This document shows, piece after piece, positions 11,562 through 23,697 of a stretch of 64,000 nucleotides of DNA (positions within the stretch are counted from its first letter, which is position 1; each line of letters starts with the position of its first letter). The DNA is from Erythrocercus mccallii (lineage: Eukaryota > Chordata > Aves > Passeriformes > Dicruridae), in assembly GCA_013397435.1 (NCBI GenBank), contig VZRG01001350.1, forward strand, positions 1 to 64,000. Direction: 5' to 3'. The notes beneath the pieces are model-generated. The model saw only the letters and a program-made list of their open reading frames with translations, was not told the origin of the DNA and did no database searches. The translations under genes and the position numbers were made by a program.

Positions 11562-13299
11562 AAATGCAGAATAGATGCAAAGGGATGCAAAGAAGACCGT
11601 CTGACATTTGTGTTCACTTTGGAGCAGGGAGTAGAGACAAAAACAGCATTTAGTGATTTCAGCATTTGTTTTTATGGGAAGAATTCCTGTTTTACCCCCT
11701 ACTACGGGAAACTGTAAATTTACTCTCCCTGACTGTACAGAGTAAGTCATCAAATACTCCTGTGGTCCAATATTGACTGATTAGAAGCTTGCAAAGATTC
11801 TTGTGGATAATCAGAAGGTTGGCAGCACAGCACAGATATTGGTGCTACACACTGCTGAACCCAAACACTGAATATGGGTATCACGTGTGTGATAACTATA
11901 ATAAGCTGTATTTTCTTGATTGTATTTTCCCTGTAAGGATTTTAAAAATGTTTGCTGATGTTTGGACATTAAGTTCTCACCTGTGCTGAGAAGGAATTAG
12001 TAGGGATAAATGGATATGAAGAGCAAAATTCTAAACTCCTTTACACATCTCAGTAGGCTTGCAAACTCCTGCTGATGCTGATGCTTTTATTTAGTCAGCT
12101 AAGTGGTATTAAAATGTGTCCCCCTCTCCATATTGCGGCATTTCTGGTAGCTGCAGAGAGACTTATTTTTACACTTGATTTTCATTCTTACGGCTTTCTG
12201 TGCTCTCAAAGAAGTGTCAGCTTAAAAATAATAGATATTTAATCTCTTCAGGGGGATTATCCTTAGCAAAGACTGGTGAACATGGCTTTAGGGTTTCAAG
12301 TGACATATTTCAAGATACTGTAGATATTGTCTCACATTGGCAAGACAAGTTCCTTTCCCTGCTTGTTGTGAGGACTTTTGCACAGAGCTGGAAAAACAGT
12401 TTTGTAATAAATGTTTTATTTTCTACTCATCAATTTTCCAAGCCTTGTCAATGCCTCTTCATACAGTCACCTTTTTCTTTTGTTTGTTTGCAGTTTGGAT
12501 GAATCTAAATCTTTTACTCATTTGCAGGAGACATCTTCTCCTGACTCTGTTGGCAGAGTCAATACTCATTCACTCCTTTCTGTGGGACTGTTGTGCAAAG
12601 TATATTTTTCCACAGTGCAAGGTTAGAACCCACTGTCTCTCCCCAGACTGAGATGAGCCCTTTACAATGCAACATCTGACACTTCGTGAGATTCTTTTTG
12701 GTAACATTCCCAATTCCTCCTGGGGAGGGGCCACCTCTCCTCCCCAGACAGCATATGTGGAGACTGAGAAAATTGTCTGGGTACAGCAGAACATCTTTTC
12801 CCCTGTTCTCTGTGTTTGTTTTTCATGCTCTGGCAACAAGGTGCTGTGAAAGGTGATGGGCAGCTGCTATTTATGACCATAGGGCAGCTTGTTTCCTTTT
12901 TGGAAGTGTCTGCATGGCCTTCCCCTGCACTGACCAGGGACAAACATAAACCAGAGCTTCAAGGCTGGAAAAGTCACCGTTGTCAGGTGATAGGTGTAAC
13001 AAAAAAAGAAACTATTGGTTGATCTTTAAGGGGACCAGGAAAAAGGGGGGCAGAAAGGCACAGTTTTCTGGATGACAGCTGAGTGAAATCATGCCAAGAT
13101 GAATGAGGCTCTGTCTGACTGTGCCTTTTGAGTGATGCTGAGGCCAAAGATCATCAATTCAGACACGTGAGTTTGAGCAAGTTCCTTAAGAGACTTGAGA
13201 GAAAAGCTGTCCACAGACCCCACCACTGATGGGAGATGAAAAGAGGATTAGTCACCATCTCTGAAGGGATTTGAAAGACCTACACCTGTGGAATTTACG

Positions 13300-13400
13300 G
13301 ACAGTATTTAGTGGTGAACTTGGCAGTGCTGCATTAATGGTTGGATTCACTGATTGTAGAGGTCTTTGCCAACCTAAATTATTCCACGACTATAAGATGA
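13300..13400 (+). mobile_element. CR1 LINE 3' fragment
   Basis: The stretch contains the CR1 3'-end signature GGTGAACTTGGCAGTGCTG, then AATGGTTGGATTC and GAGGTCTTTGCCAACCTAAA, ending near ATTCCACGACTATAAGATGA. It is diverged and truncated, typical of old avian CR1 copies. Boundaries are approximate. Confidence 0.8.
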
Positions 13401-14124
13401 AAGAATTTTATTTTTGCCATGTGGCTGGTCTGGATCAGATGGAAGGCCTTTGTCAAGGACCTATCCCCACTGACAGTTAGCACTGTCCCTCATGCAAGAG
13501 GTTCATGGCACTGTGCCTTCCCCAGCACCACCACCGAGGAAAGTAGTGGGACTGCAGTGACAGGGCCAGTTTGGGCTGCCAGGATCTATGTGCTTTCATA
13601 TATTGTTATTTTAAATGTCAGGTTAGATACCATTTGTGTGAAGCATCAGCAAGTTCTGGATATTAATAGCTGGGATAATGGTATGTGGCAATATATCATT
13701 CTTTTATTCCATGTGTTGGTTGTTGTCTGACTGAACTGCCAGTCATTGTGGAAATCAGTCTAAGTTCTAGAGTTCCAGCTGTCCTATAACCATTGTGAAT
13801 ATAAAAGGGAGAATAGATAAGGCTTTCAAGTAAAATAGAAGATACACTTTCAATAGTAACATTTTTTAAAGGTAGTTAAAAAGACATGAAAAAGTGTGTA
13901 CACTTAGTTAGCTTTTCCAAAAGCATGGACCAGGAAGGGCTTTTCTTTTTTGTACTGTCTTGATAAAACCTACCCTGGTTATCACTGCCTGGCCTGAGCA
14001 GCCAAACTCACTGACTGCAGGCATTTTGCCTTTTACAGATACCCCTGCCTGCTGCCCTGCTGGCTGAGTTCCAGAGCTGCTTTGTTGCCAGGAGCAGAAT
14101 ATGGCAAAGCTTTTGGTTCCCAAA

Positions 14125-14345
14125 AATCACAGAGTCAGAGACTTGTTTGAGTTGAAAGGAATCTTCCAAGGCCACCTGGTCCATCTGCCCCACAATGAGC
14201 AGGGGCATTCAATTAGAACAGCTTTTTCGGAGTCTTGGATGCTTTCAGGGATGGTTGAACACTTTCAGAGATGGGGCATCCACCACCCCTTTGGGAAACA
14301 TCTGCCAGTGATTTTCCACCCTCTTTGTACAAACTTTCTCTCTGC
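14125..14345 (-). mobile_element. CR1 LINE 3' fragment
   Basis: Reverse-oriented CR1: it begins with the complement of the ATTCTGTGATT-type end (AATCACAGAGTCAGAGAC). It continues through GGAATCTTCCAAGGCCACCT and GGATGGTTGAACACTTTCAG to CCACCACCCCTTTGGGAAAC. Boundaries are approximate. Confidence 0.8.
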
Positions 14346-15871
14346 AGTCTCTTCTGAGCTTGGGTGGAGCTAACGGGATGGAAGGTTAAGTCCCAAGAGC
14401 CTGGCTCCTTCTGAAGAGGCATCAGTGAGAGTAACAGTAGGGCTGAGCGTACTGTATGCAAAATGAAAACAAATTACATTGATTATGTCCAGATATGATA
14501 TGCAAATATACCTGTCTTCATCCCTCCTGCACAGTGTTTCACCCTAAGTACGGAACTCATCATTTTTACCACAAAGGCATTCCTTTGAAACTAGAATATG
14601 ATAATTTTAAACCCAGACTACTCAAGCAATATTGCCAGGAGCTAGCATTCAACAAGAACAGCCACTGCCACCCACAACTGCCAGCAGTGGAGAGGGTAAA
14701 GTGCAATTTACTGCAGTGCTCTTTCCAAGCCTGAGTTAGCTGCATCCCCCATAAATGATCCAGTGGATGCTGGCCAGGGTAAGTTCCAATTCCTTGGGTA
14801 AGTGGTTTTGCTGGAGAGGTTCATACAGAACAGCAGAGTCAAGCACTTCTGACCTCTGCACTTTCAGAAAAGAAACGACCCAGCTTGAAGAGTCATTGCA
14901 AACCTTCCAGCCCCAGGCTGAATCACTTCTTTCCAGGACAACTTTGTTTTGAATGAGCAATTTAGAATGAGCAAAGTGCTCATCCACTGCCAGATAGAGA
15001 GAGATGGGAAGAGCTAGCAGTGAGTTCTGCCACAGGAAATGTAATTTCCCAGTGTAAGATCAGTTAAAAAAGGATGAATAGGAAGATAGATCTCAAAACA
15101 AATCTGTAGAAAAATTAACTTCAGTGGGCAGGAGTGGCAGGTGGATAAGAATCAGGAACAGCTAAAGAGGTAATAACAAAAATGGATGATGGATATCCCA
15201 CCAATTTAAAGGCTATAATGATCAGTATTTCACCTACATATATTCCCATTTTGGGGTCATTACTCTTGGTCAACAGGTGCAGTATGTCACAGACCAAATT
15301 TATCAAAAAGATGGAAGAATGCAAAGCCTTACTCTTGCTGTCAAAAGGCAATTGGTTGATCTCACTTTGGTATATAATCCATGTGGAGAATCCATGTGAA
15401 CTCACTGAGATGTGACTCAAAAAAAAAAAAAGAATCATCTGCTTCTGTGTTGAACATTGTCCACACTTAGAGTGAATCTGTAAAATACTACTGTGACTGA
15501 GTGCAGGGAATTAAGTTACAGCGATTTCTGGGCTGTACAGGAGTAAATTATACAAGCCAACATAAAGCTAAGTCCAAGATTCTTGCTCTAACAGTGTGGA
15601 ACCTGTGCTTTGGAGAGTGTTTGCTGCTTTGCTGTTAAGTTTAGTAAATTTCTCCCAACTAAGAAATCACACATTCTAAAATCTGCAAGTTCTTGGCCAG
15701 CAGAAATGGATGAAGAACAGGACGTGCACATGGGAGATGCATAAAAAGTGAGGCAACCCAGGAAAATGAAGATCTGGACTTAGCAGAGCCCACAAAAGGC
15801 ACAGACTTGCAAGTGGTGTTCTGCTTCTGCTCATTTTCTGATTGCGTAAGGACCTTTGAGTGACTTTTCAG

Positions 15872-16655
15872 ATTCACAGAATCCTAGAATAGTGTGGTTT
15901 TGAAGAGACCATCTAGTTTCAACCCCCTGCCATGGGCAGAGATGCCAACCATCTGAGCAGGTTCCTCCAAGCCCCGTGCCACCCAGCCTTGGACAATTCC
16001 AGGGCTGGGGCAGCCACAGCTTCTCTAGGCACCTCTGTCAGGGCCTCATGAACTAAATGTTTAAATTCTTCCTTCTATCTCATCTAAATCTATGTCTTTC
16101 AGCTTAAAGCCATTCCCCCTTATCTTGTCACTCCGTCCCTTGTCCAAATCCCTCTCCATTTCTTTTGGATCCCTGTTAGGAACTGCAAGGGGCTCTAAGG
16201 TCTCCCTGGAGTCTTCTCAAGGTGAACACCCCCAGCTCTCCCAGCCTGGCTCCAGAGCAGAGAGGCCCTCTGATCACCTTTGTGGTCTCCTCTGGATTTC
16301 CTCCAACAGTGCCACATCCTTCTTAGGTTGAGGATCCTGGAGCTGGATGCAGCTTTGCAGGTGGGGTCTCACCAGAACAAGCAGAGGTGCACAGCCACCT
16401 CCCTCAGCCTGCTGGCCACACTTTTATTGATGCAGCCATGATGCAGATGAGGACATCTTTGGCTTTCTAGGCTGCCAGAGCACATTGCTGGATCATTCTA
16501 AGTTTCTACTCCACCAAAGCTCCAAGTCCTTCTCCCCAGGGGCTGCTTTCAATGCATTCTGTATTTGTGCCCTGCCTGTACCTGTGCTTGGCGTTGCCCC
16601 AGCCCAGGTGGAGGCTCTTGCACTTGGCCTTGTTGGACTTCATGAACTGAGTCCT
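15872..16655 (-). mobile_element. CR1 LINE, about 0.8 kb of the 3' region
   Basis: The longest CR1 copy in the window. Read on the plus strand it starts ATTCACAGAATCCTAGAATA and passes CCCCTGCCATGGGCAGAG and AGGTGAACACCCCCAGCTCT. It then passes GGGTCTCACCAGAACAAGCA and ends near GGCCTTGTTGGACTTCATGA. It is 5' truncated, with no intact open frame. The element's 3' end is at the left. Confidence 0.9.
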
Positions 16656-16926
16656 TCAGTTCAGACACCTGAACCAACTTGTTGGACTTTAGTTTCTGAA
16701 CAAAAAACTCAGTTGTGTATGTTGAATTAGTGCAACTGAAGATTGAGTAAGGACTACGGTCAGACAACCAGCCTGGGAGCAGCTACACTTGCCCTTCTTT
16801 CTGGACTTCAGATGGAGGTTATATGCAAAAGACTTAATTATGCTAAAGCTCAACATGTCCTCCAGCTGTGATGCCATGCTTAAGGCCTCCCTTAAATCCT
16901 GTGGTTAAAACGTATTCAATAGTGCT

Positions 16927-16964
16927 AAAAAAAAAAAAGAAAAAAAAAAAAAGAAAAAAAAAAG
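16927..16964. repeat. A-rich simple repeat
   Basis: Runs of A broken by single Gs, just outside the CR1 copy. Simple low-complexity sequence. Confidence 0.9.
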
Positions 16965-17517
16965 AATTCCATGGAACTATTCACAGGGCAAAATTTGAAT
17001 TTTCTTTTCAGACTGGAGCAGATTTTTGTCCCACCTCCTCTCCCTTTGTTGGTAGGCCTTGAGGAATCTTCTTGATCATGCATCTCTGTTGGTAACATTT
17101 TGAGCCCCTTATATGTACATCTATTTACAATTTTTATAGGTAGGTATTACTCACGTTCTAATACTTTACTCCTGCAGCCCAGTGGATCATCTCATGCCCC
17201 TCCCAGGGATCTAAGCACCTCACTCTACAGACTTAAAGAAGCAACCATATGTTCTGGGTGAAAACTAGTACTAATTAAAATTGTACTTATAACTCGAATT
17301 TATTCTATGACTAAGAATAGAGAGCATACAGCCCCAGATGAATGCTGTGGGGTAAGACATGGTCAGAGGAAGCTCCTTGTGTCACATCACTAGGGAACTA
17401 TTAGGAAGGTAAGTTTTCTCTGCTGTAAGAGTTTTGAGTTTTAAGCAATACTGAGGTAATTTGTACCACTTCCACCTTGTAATTTTGTTGAGATTTAATT
17501 CAAAAGACTTGTTAAAA

Positions 17518-17550
17518 TGTAGAGTAACAAGAAGTTATTGTTACTCTACA
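17518..17550. repeat. Perfect inverted repeat, 13-bp arms, 7-nt loop
   Basis: The left arm TGTAGAGTAACAA and right arm TTGTTACTCTACA are exact reverse complements around the loop GAAGTTA. It would form a stable hairpin in either RNA strand or a small cruciform. It lies in GRIN3A intron 6, about 0.6 kb left of a solo LTR. Confidence 0.95.
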
Positions 17551-18111
17551 ATACTTTGTTCTACAAGAAGGAAGTACTATTTTAAAAAGACAATTCCCTT
17601 TTTAGATGATAATACAATTTTCAGATAAGGTAAATCAGAAAGAGTAGTGAACACACACTTCTGTTTAAATATGTTTTCTTGTATTGAATTTTCACATTAA
17701 AAAAAGAAAAAATGAGTAAGTTGAATAAAAATAAATTGAATTTTCTTCTATGAATGTCTGATGTTAAAATATAATTTATTTCCTATTGACACAACCATAA
17801 TGAAAAAGTAAAAAATGTAGTAAGACATGCAGAATACCCCAACAAATTATATATTAAAAATGCCAAATAAAGATTTGCTTTGTTTTAGCTCTAAAAAGTT
17901 CTAACTTTCTAGTGATTTAGTCAGCAGCCAGAGGTTTGCAGTTGACCATTGAAAAGTGGGAGTCAGAGCCCAGGAAACAGAGCTTCTCTTTGATAGGAGA
18001 ATGTTGTCACTTCCTCTGGGAACACTGAGTGTGTATTTGGCATTTGGCTGAACACTCTGAGAAGGAGACAGCATAGTTCTAACTACTTTGTATCCATGAG
18101 AATACATAACC

Positions 18112-18747
18112 TGTCAGAACCCAGGACATTCCTCTGATTGCCCTGGAAGGTTTGAAATCCTGGCAGGGAGACAGAGACCCCCCTGCACAGAGCTCAGGGA
18201 GACGCTGTCTTTGATCTCGGTCCATGGGAGAGCTTTGGGCTTGCAAAAGGAATTACAGACCACAAGAGTGTAATAAAGAATGATAGTTAGTAATGGTAGT
18301 GAAGTAATCAGGGGGTGCAAATGTAGAAAAATGGGGTTTTTAGGGTGGAGTCAGAAGAGACAACAGGGAGGATCAGGGTGTGATCCTTGTCCTTTTGTCC
18401 TTCTTCTTGTCCTCCATTTTCTGCTGTGGTGGTGGCACTTTTGGATTGGATTAGAATAGAAGTTGACTGTCTAACATAGGTGATAGGTATTGGTATTTAA
18501 TTGTAAACATGAAACACGTACTATCTAGTATAAAAGTGAAGCACCGCCTTGCAGTGGGGCAGCCAGGAGCTGACCTTGCTGCTGTGAAGATCTCGCAAGG
18601 CAGAGAGAAAAATGTAACAAGATATAGAAAAATAAATAACCTTGAACAAGAAAGCTGATGGATTCCTGACCTTTCTTCTGACGTGGAGCTTGGGAAAAAG
18701 ACTTTCTACACTAAATTTCGGGATCTGCGAGCAGCAGAATTCCCACA
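18112..18747 (+). mobile_element. Solo LTR, 6-bp target duplication (betaretrovirus-like)
   Basis: The element starts TGTCAGAACC and ends TTCCCACA. It is flanked by the exact 6-base direct repeat ATAACC (18106-18111 and 18748-18753). A TATA box (TATAAAAG, 18529-18536) and an AATAAA (18631-18636) on the plus strand give its orientation, antisense to GRIN3A. No internal retroviral coding region is present, so this is a solo LTR. A 6-base duplication is typical of ERVK or alpharetrovirus-type integrases; the family name is not assigned. Confidence 0.9.
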
Positions 18748-19472
18748 ATAACCTATCCCTCCTGGAGGACCTTGAGCTAAAAGAGTATGCTATAAGCTTC
18801 AGACATTGGTGGTGCTTTTAATTCCTCAATACTTTATCTTATTTTTTCACTTGACAGTCTGGGGAACTTGAGGAAAAACTGCTATTTTGGTAAGAGTCAT
18901 CTTTTTCTCATAAATAATGGCCTACCTCTTCAGCTGCCGTGAGCTGGTGTAACTCATCTGATTTGGTACTTGGATGTACATCCATGAAGATTTATTTCCT
19001 TTTCTCATAGATCTACACATAAGTGAGATCTACTTCCCCATTCTTCTTGGTATGGTATCTTAGCAGACCATTTCTAGCCTGAAATCCTATCTTTGGTACA
19101 GGTAGCTTCCACTCATGCTGGGAAGTGGTCAGAGTGTATTAAAAATTCGGGATGTCCTGAGCTCCTTCTCTCTCTGTAGGCGGTGATACATAAACAATTG
19201 AGTGGAATCAGACAGGTTTGCTATGCACTGTGACACATCAGGATTCTTACTGCCCTTTTCATGCCCTGCTTGTCTCCAGAGGAGCTCTCTGGTGTCTCAC
19301 TGAGCAGTGCAGTCCCACTGACGTGCTCCTCCTGCTCTGATCTGACTGCTGCCTGGGTGAGCAACTCTTGCTTTTGAACTCTCCTCCTTCCCTTCAGCTG
19401 CAACCCATCCCTGCCATGTGGGCATATCATTAGGAATGAGGGGAAATAATTGTCAGCTTGCACAAAGCCTCA

Positions 19473-19691
<219 letters not shown>

Positions 19692-20195
19692 TCACTTTTT
19701 GCTGGATGGAAGAGCAAGCTGGCCCTCTGTTTCAGCCAGCCAATCCAAACCTGGCTTACTATGGTCTGAGAATGCAGAGACAAGACCTTTTTTTGTGCAA
19801 AATAAAGTCACCCAATATAAACAGAATAAGCAAATTCAAAATTATTACAGTCACACAAGAAATATGTAAAACTGGAGGTTAAAAAAGTTAAAATGGAGGC
19901 AATGGATGAATAAATCTTTTCTCTATAAACACAGATCTTTTCATGCCCTTGCCATGGACTCTTTCAGCAATGCAAAAGGGCCTCAATGTCACATAAACCA
20001 TTCTGTGGTCCCCTTGTATTGCTTGAGCAGTGGATGTGACTTTGGTGTCAGATGTGACATTTTCTTCCTACACATTTTCTGATGAGGAGCTGTATGAGTG
20101 TAAATACATGGAGCAATCTTCATTGTTATCATACAGCAATTTAAAGCCTTGGAGCTATGCTTCAGTTTGTGTACTTCTGCTCTGGCAGAAGAATT

Positions 20196-20222
20196 ATTTA
20201 TTATTACCAGATAATAATAAAT
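20196..20222. repeat. AT-rich inverted repeat, 11-bp arms, 5-nt loop
   Basis: The arms ATTTATTATTA and TAATAATAAAT are perfect complements around CCAGA. Because they consist of AT-rich triplet-like sequence, chance is a reasonable explanation. Confidence 0.85.
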
Positions 20223-21427
20223 GCAGTTTCTAGCCACTGTTTTGTCTTTCACCATGTTAAAGTGCTGGTAAAGGACTTAGTGTAAGTGAAAATGAATTCA
20301 GTAACTCTGAACGTGGTATTTCTATTTGCAGAATCTGGGGTTTGACTTTAGAAAAATTCTAAACAAATACAGTTGATCCCTTGAAGACATGTAGTTGCAT
20401 GCCAATTGCCTGCAGAGATTTATTTCTAGTCCACTGTGGATTTTTGTTTTTCAGTTTAGAATTCAGAATTTCAGACTGTCTTCTTAAAAAACCCACAACA
20501 CAGGAAGAAAGAAAAAACCCCTCACAAACAAACAAGTGCTGAATTTGCCAGGCCAGTGGCTCACTTTTTAATGAGTGATGAGGATGAGTGTTCCTACAAT
20601 GCAATAGTCTCCCTTGCTGCTGAGTTTTTTACATTGTGCCTGTAATTCCACCAGAATAAATTTGCTTATGTCAAAAGATTTGTTTCAAGAGTTGGCACAG
20701 CTAGGACTCATAAATATCACATTTTCAGCATACTTCTTTTGCAGCTGGGTGATATGAAGTTCAGTCATCCAAAATTATGCTTTTCAAGGTCTATTTGTTT
20801 GTTTCTTTTTCTATATTGAAATCTAATCTACTTGATTTGAAGTTGTGGAAGCTTCTGGTTTTATTCAGCAGAGCTGACCTTTTTGAAAGGGGTTTACCAG
20901 GTTTCTGAAAGAGGTCATTTTACTGTGTGAAGGGAGCAGCTGGAGCAATTGTCCTTGGAGGGGAGGAAAGTGGAAGCACCAGTCCTTTCCATTGGTCATC
21001 TATCACAAAAATGGTTTCTAAAGTCTGCTGTCCACGTGCTTATCCATGCTGGAAGCAGCTTCACACCAGCCTTGTTTCCAGGCTGCCTTCTGGGCTGTCC
21101 TTGCTAATTTCTTGTGGCTGCAAGAAGCCAAATACCAGGGCAGGATCCCTTCTCAATTAACTACAGACTCAATAGGAATCTTGAGCTGACCCTTAAAATG
21201 GAAACAGTATTTGTCTGCTTCAGATGAGAGTAGAACTGTAGAACTGCATTTTGGAAATATTTGAACTAAGTTTTGAACGCTTGTCAACAAAGCGAACTGG
21301 CAAAAGAGAAGCTTCATTTCAGGGACCTCTTTCATGGTGAGCAGGGAAATGGACTCTGCCTCCTGCTTGTCAGGAGTCACGCTGTCTGAGCACTTGGAAT
21401 AATTTCTATATAGAGCATGGCAACAGA

Positions 21428-21560
21428 TCATAGAATCACAGCATGGTTTAGGCTGTAGATACCTTAAAGATCATTTTGTTCCAATGCCTGCCATGGGGGA
21501 TCTTCCACTAGACCAAATTGCTCAAAGGTCCACCCAACCTGGCCTTGAAACAGGTGGTAA
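21428..21560 (-). mobile_element. CR1 LINE 3' fragment
   Basis: Read on the plus strand it starts ATCATAGAATCACAGCATGG, then GTTCCAATGCCTGCCATGGG and CAACCTGGCCTTGAAACAGG, the usual reverse-oriented CR1 tail. It is short, and its boundaries are approximate. Confidence 0.85.
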
Positions 21561-21644
21561 AAGTGATATGAGGTCTCAAAAAAAAAAAAAACCACAAGGA
21601 AAGGCTGGAGCTTTTGTTCTGTTCAGTCACTGACGATTTTGTTA

Positions 21645-21923
<279 letters not shown>

Positions 21924-22561
21924 TCACAGTCTGAGACTCAGTGACACTCACTGAACATTTGTCTATGCAGTTCTCTGGAAGATTACTGTATGGAAACGGG
22001 GACCAAGGATTGCTATTTGCACATCTGCACTTAAAAACTGATTTATATTTTGAAGGATGGAATTGTGCATGAAATGCAAACTTTGTGCATTAAAAGTAGT
22101 CAGTGTGTTTAGGACTTATTTTACTCCCACAAAATACTATTGTTTTGAAAGGCAAAAATCACTACAAAATGTCAGACTTTGACTCAATCGAAAGTGAGCA
22201 CAAGGATTTTAGTGGAGAAGATGAGAAATTGCTAAAATGCTGTTGCGGTCTTGGTTTCTTTGTGATGTTAAACTGGGGAATATTAGAGCAAAAACACAAG
22301 ATAACATATTCAAAGGTATTATTCCTCCTTTTCCCTTGAATATTAGGTAAATTATTTCGTTCAACCAATTTATCTTTTCCTTGTGTTGTCTTCATGAACA
22401 CAATGACCGAGTTTTACTAAAATAATCGTTTCTGAAAAGCATGCTTGGATAAAATGATGATACAAAAGAAGAGCTGCAATGCCTGTTCTCATCTGATCCC
22501 AGGACTTCCCCCTCCATTCCTGTTCCCTTAAAAATCTGGGTGTTCTCCTGAAGTGATTTGA

Positions 22562-22648
22562 TTGATAATTTTGATAATTGATAATTTGATAATTGATTTC
22601 GATCCATTGACCCAAAGAACTGCCAAAGTTTGACCCAAAGAACTGCCA
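22562..22648. repeat. TTGATAAT repeats and a 19-bp exact direct repeat
   Basis: Irregular copies of TTGATAAT run from 22562 to about 22597. They are followed by two exact copies of TTGACCCAAAGAACTGCCA at 22607-22625 and 22630-22648, a 23-base period. This looks like local replication slippage. Confidence 0.9.
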
Positions 22649-23261
22649 TTTGTATCAGTTATCAACAGGATGGGTCTGGGGAAAATATATAAACAGAAAA
22701 CAACAGGAAAAAATCTGGTGAGAAGTTCTCAGGCCATCTGCCAGGCAACTTGAAAGATAAAAAGAATGAGTGATTTCAGGCTTATCAAAATCTCCCTTGC
22801 TTCCTGGAAGAGTTGTGTGACCCTTGGACTGTTAGGCACAAATGTGTCTGAGGCACACTGACATCATGATTCCCTAAAGCAACAAGACATTTATTACTTT
22901 TTACCAGCCTAGTGCTTCTTTTATTCATTTTAATGATAAATTAAAGTTCCTCTCTGAGAACCTTCTTTCTTCCCACCACACTGAGGAACCTCATTGGCAG
23001 CTTTTGCTTGGATTGGATGTTTTTTTCCAAATGTTTCTCACTGCCTGATGAAGGGCTCCCAAGCTCAGAAACTTGCCAGGAGTTTATACATTGCCTGGCC
23101 TAATGGCACCCTCACACCCAGGTGGGCATTCTCATCTGGCCTAAACGTCTATCAATCCACTAAATTCCTGTATTTTGTGGGACCCTCAGCACTGGGAAGG
23201 AGAGGATCAATGGGACATGGCATCCATGGAGTTGTGATATTTTCTACTACATCTGTCTGTC

Positions 23262-23368
23262 ACTATCTTTCTCTCTCCCCACCACCATCATCATTACCAC
23301 CACCCTCCCCCTCTCTCTGTTTCTCTCTGTTTCTCTCTGTCTCTGTCTCTGTCTCTGTCTCTCTCTCA
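23262..23368. repeat. Pyrimidine-rich compound microsatellite
   Basis: CT and CTCTGT units, with an inner CCACCATCATCATTACCACC stretch. It lies 138 bases from the donor end of exon 4, in intron 4. The sense transcript here is purine-rich. Confidence 0.95.
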
Positions 23369-23505
23369 TTTACCATTAAGTAAAATCCATACTACTGACT
23401 TTGGCCTTGTTTTCATCTTAATCTGGGCATCTCTCTTAACAATTTTATTAACCAGATCATAACAACTGGCCGGGGGACAGGTGTGGTGCTGCGTGCAGGA
23501 GCTCA

Positions 23506-23697
<192 letters not shown>

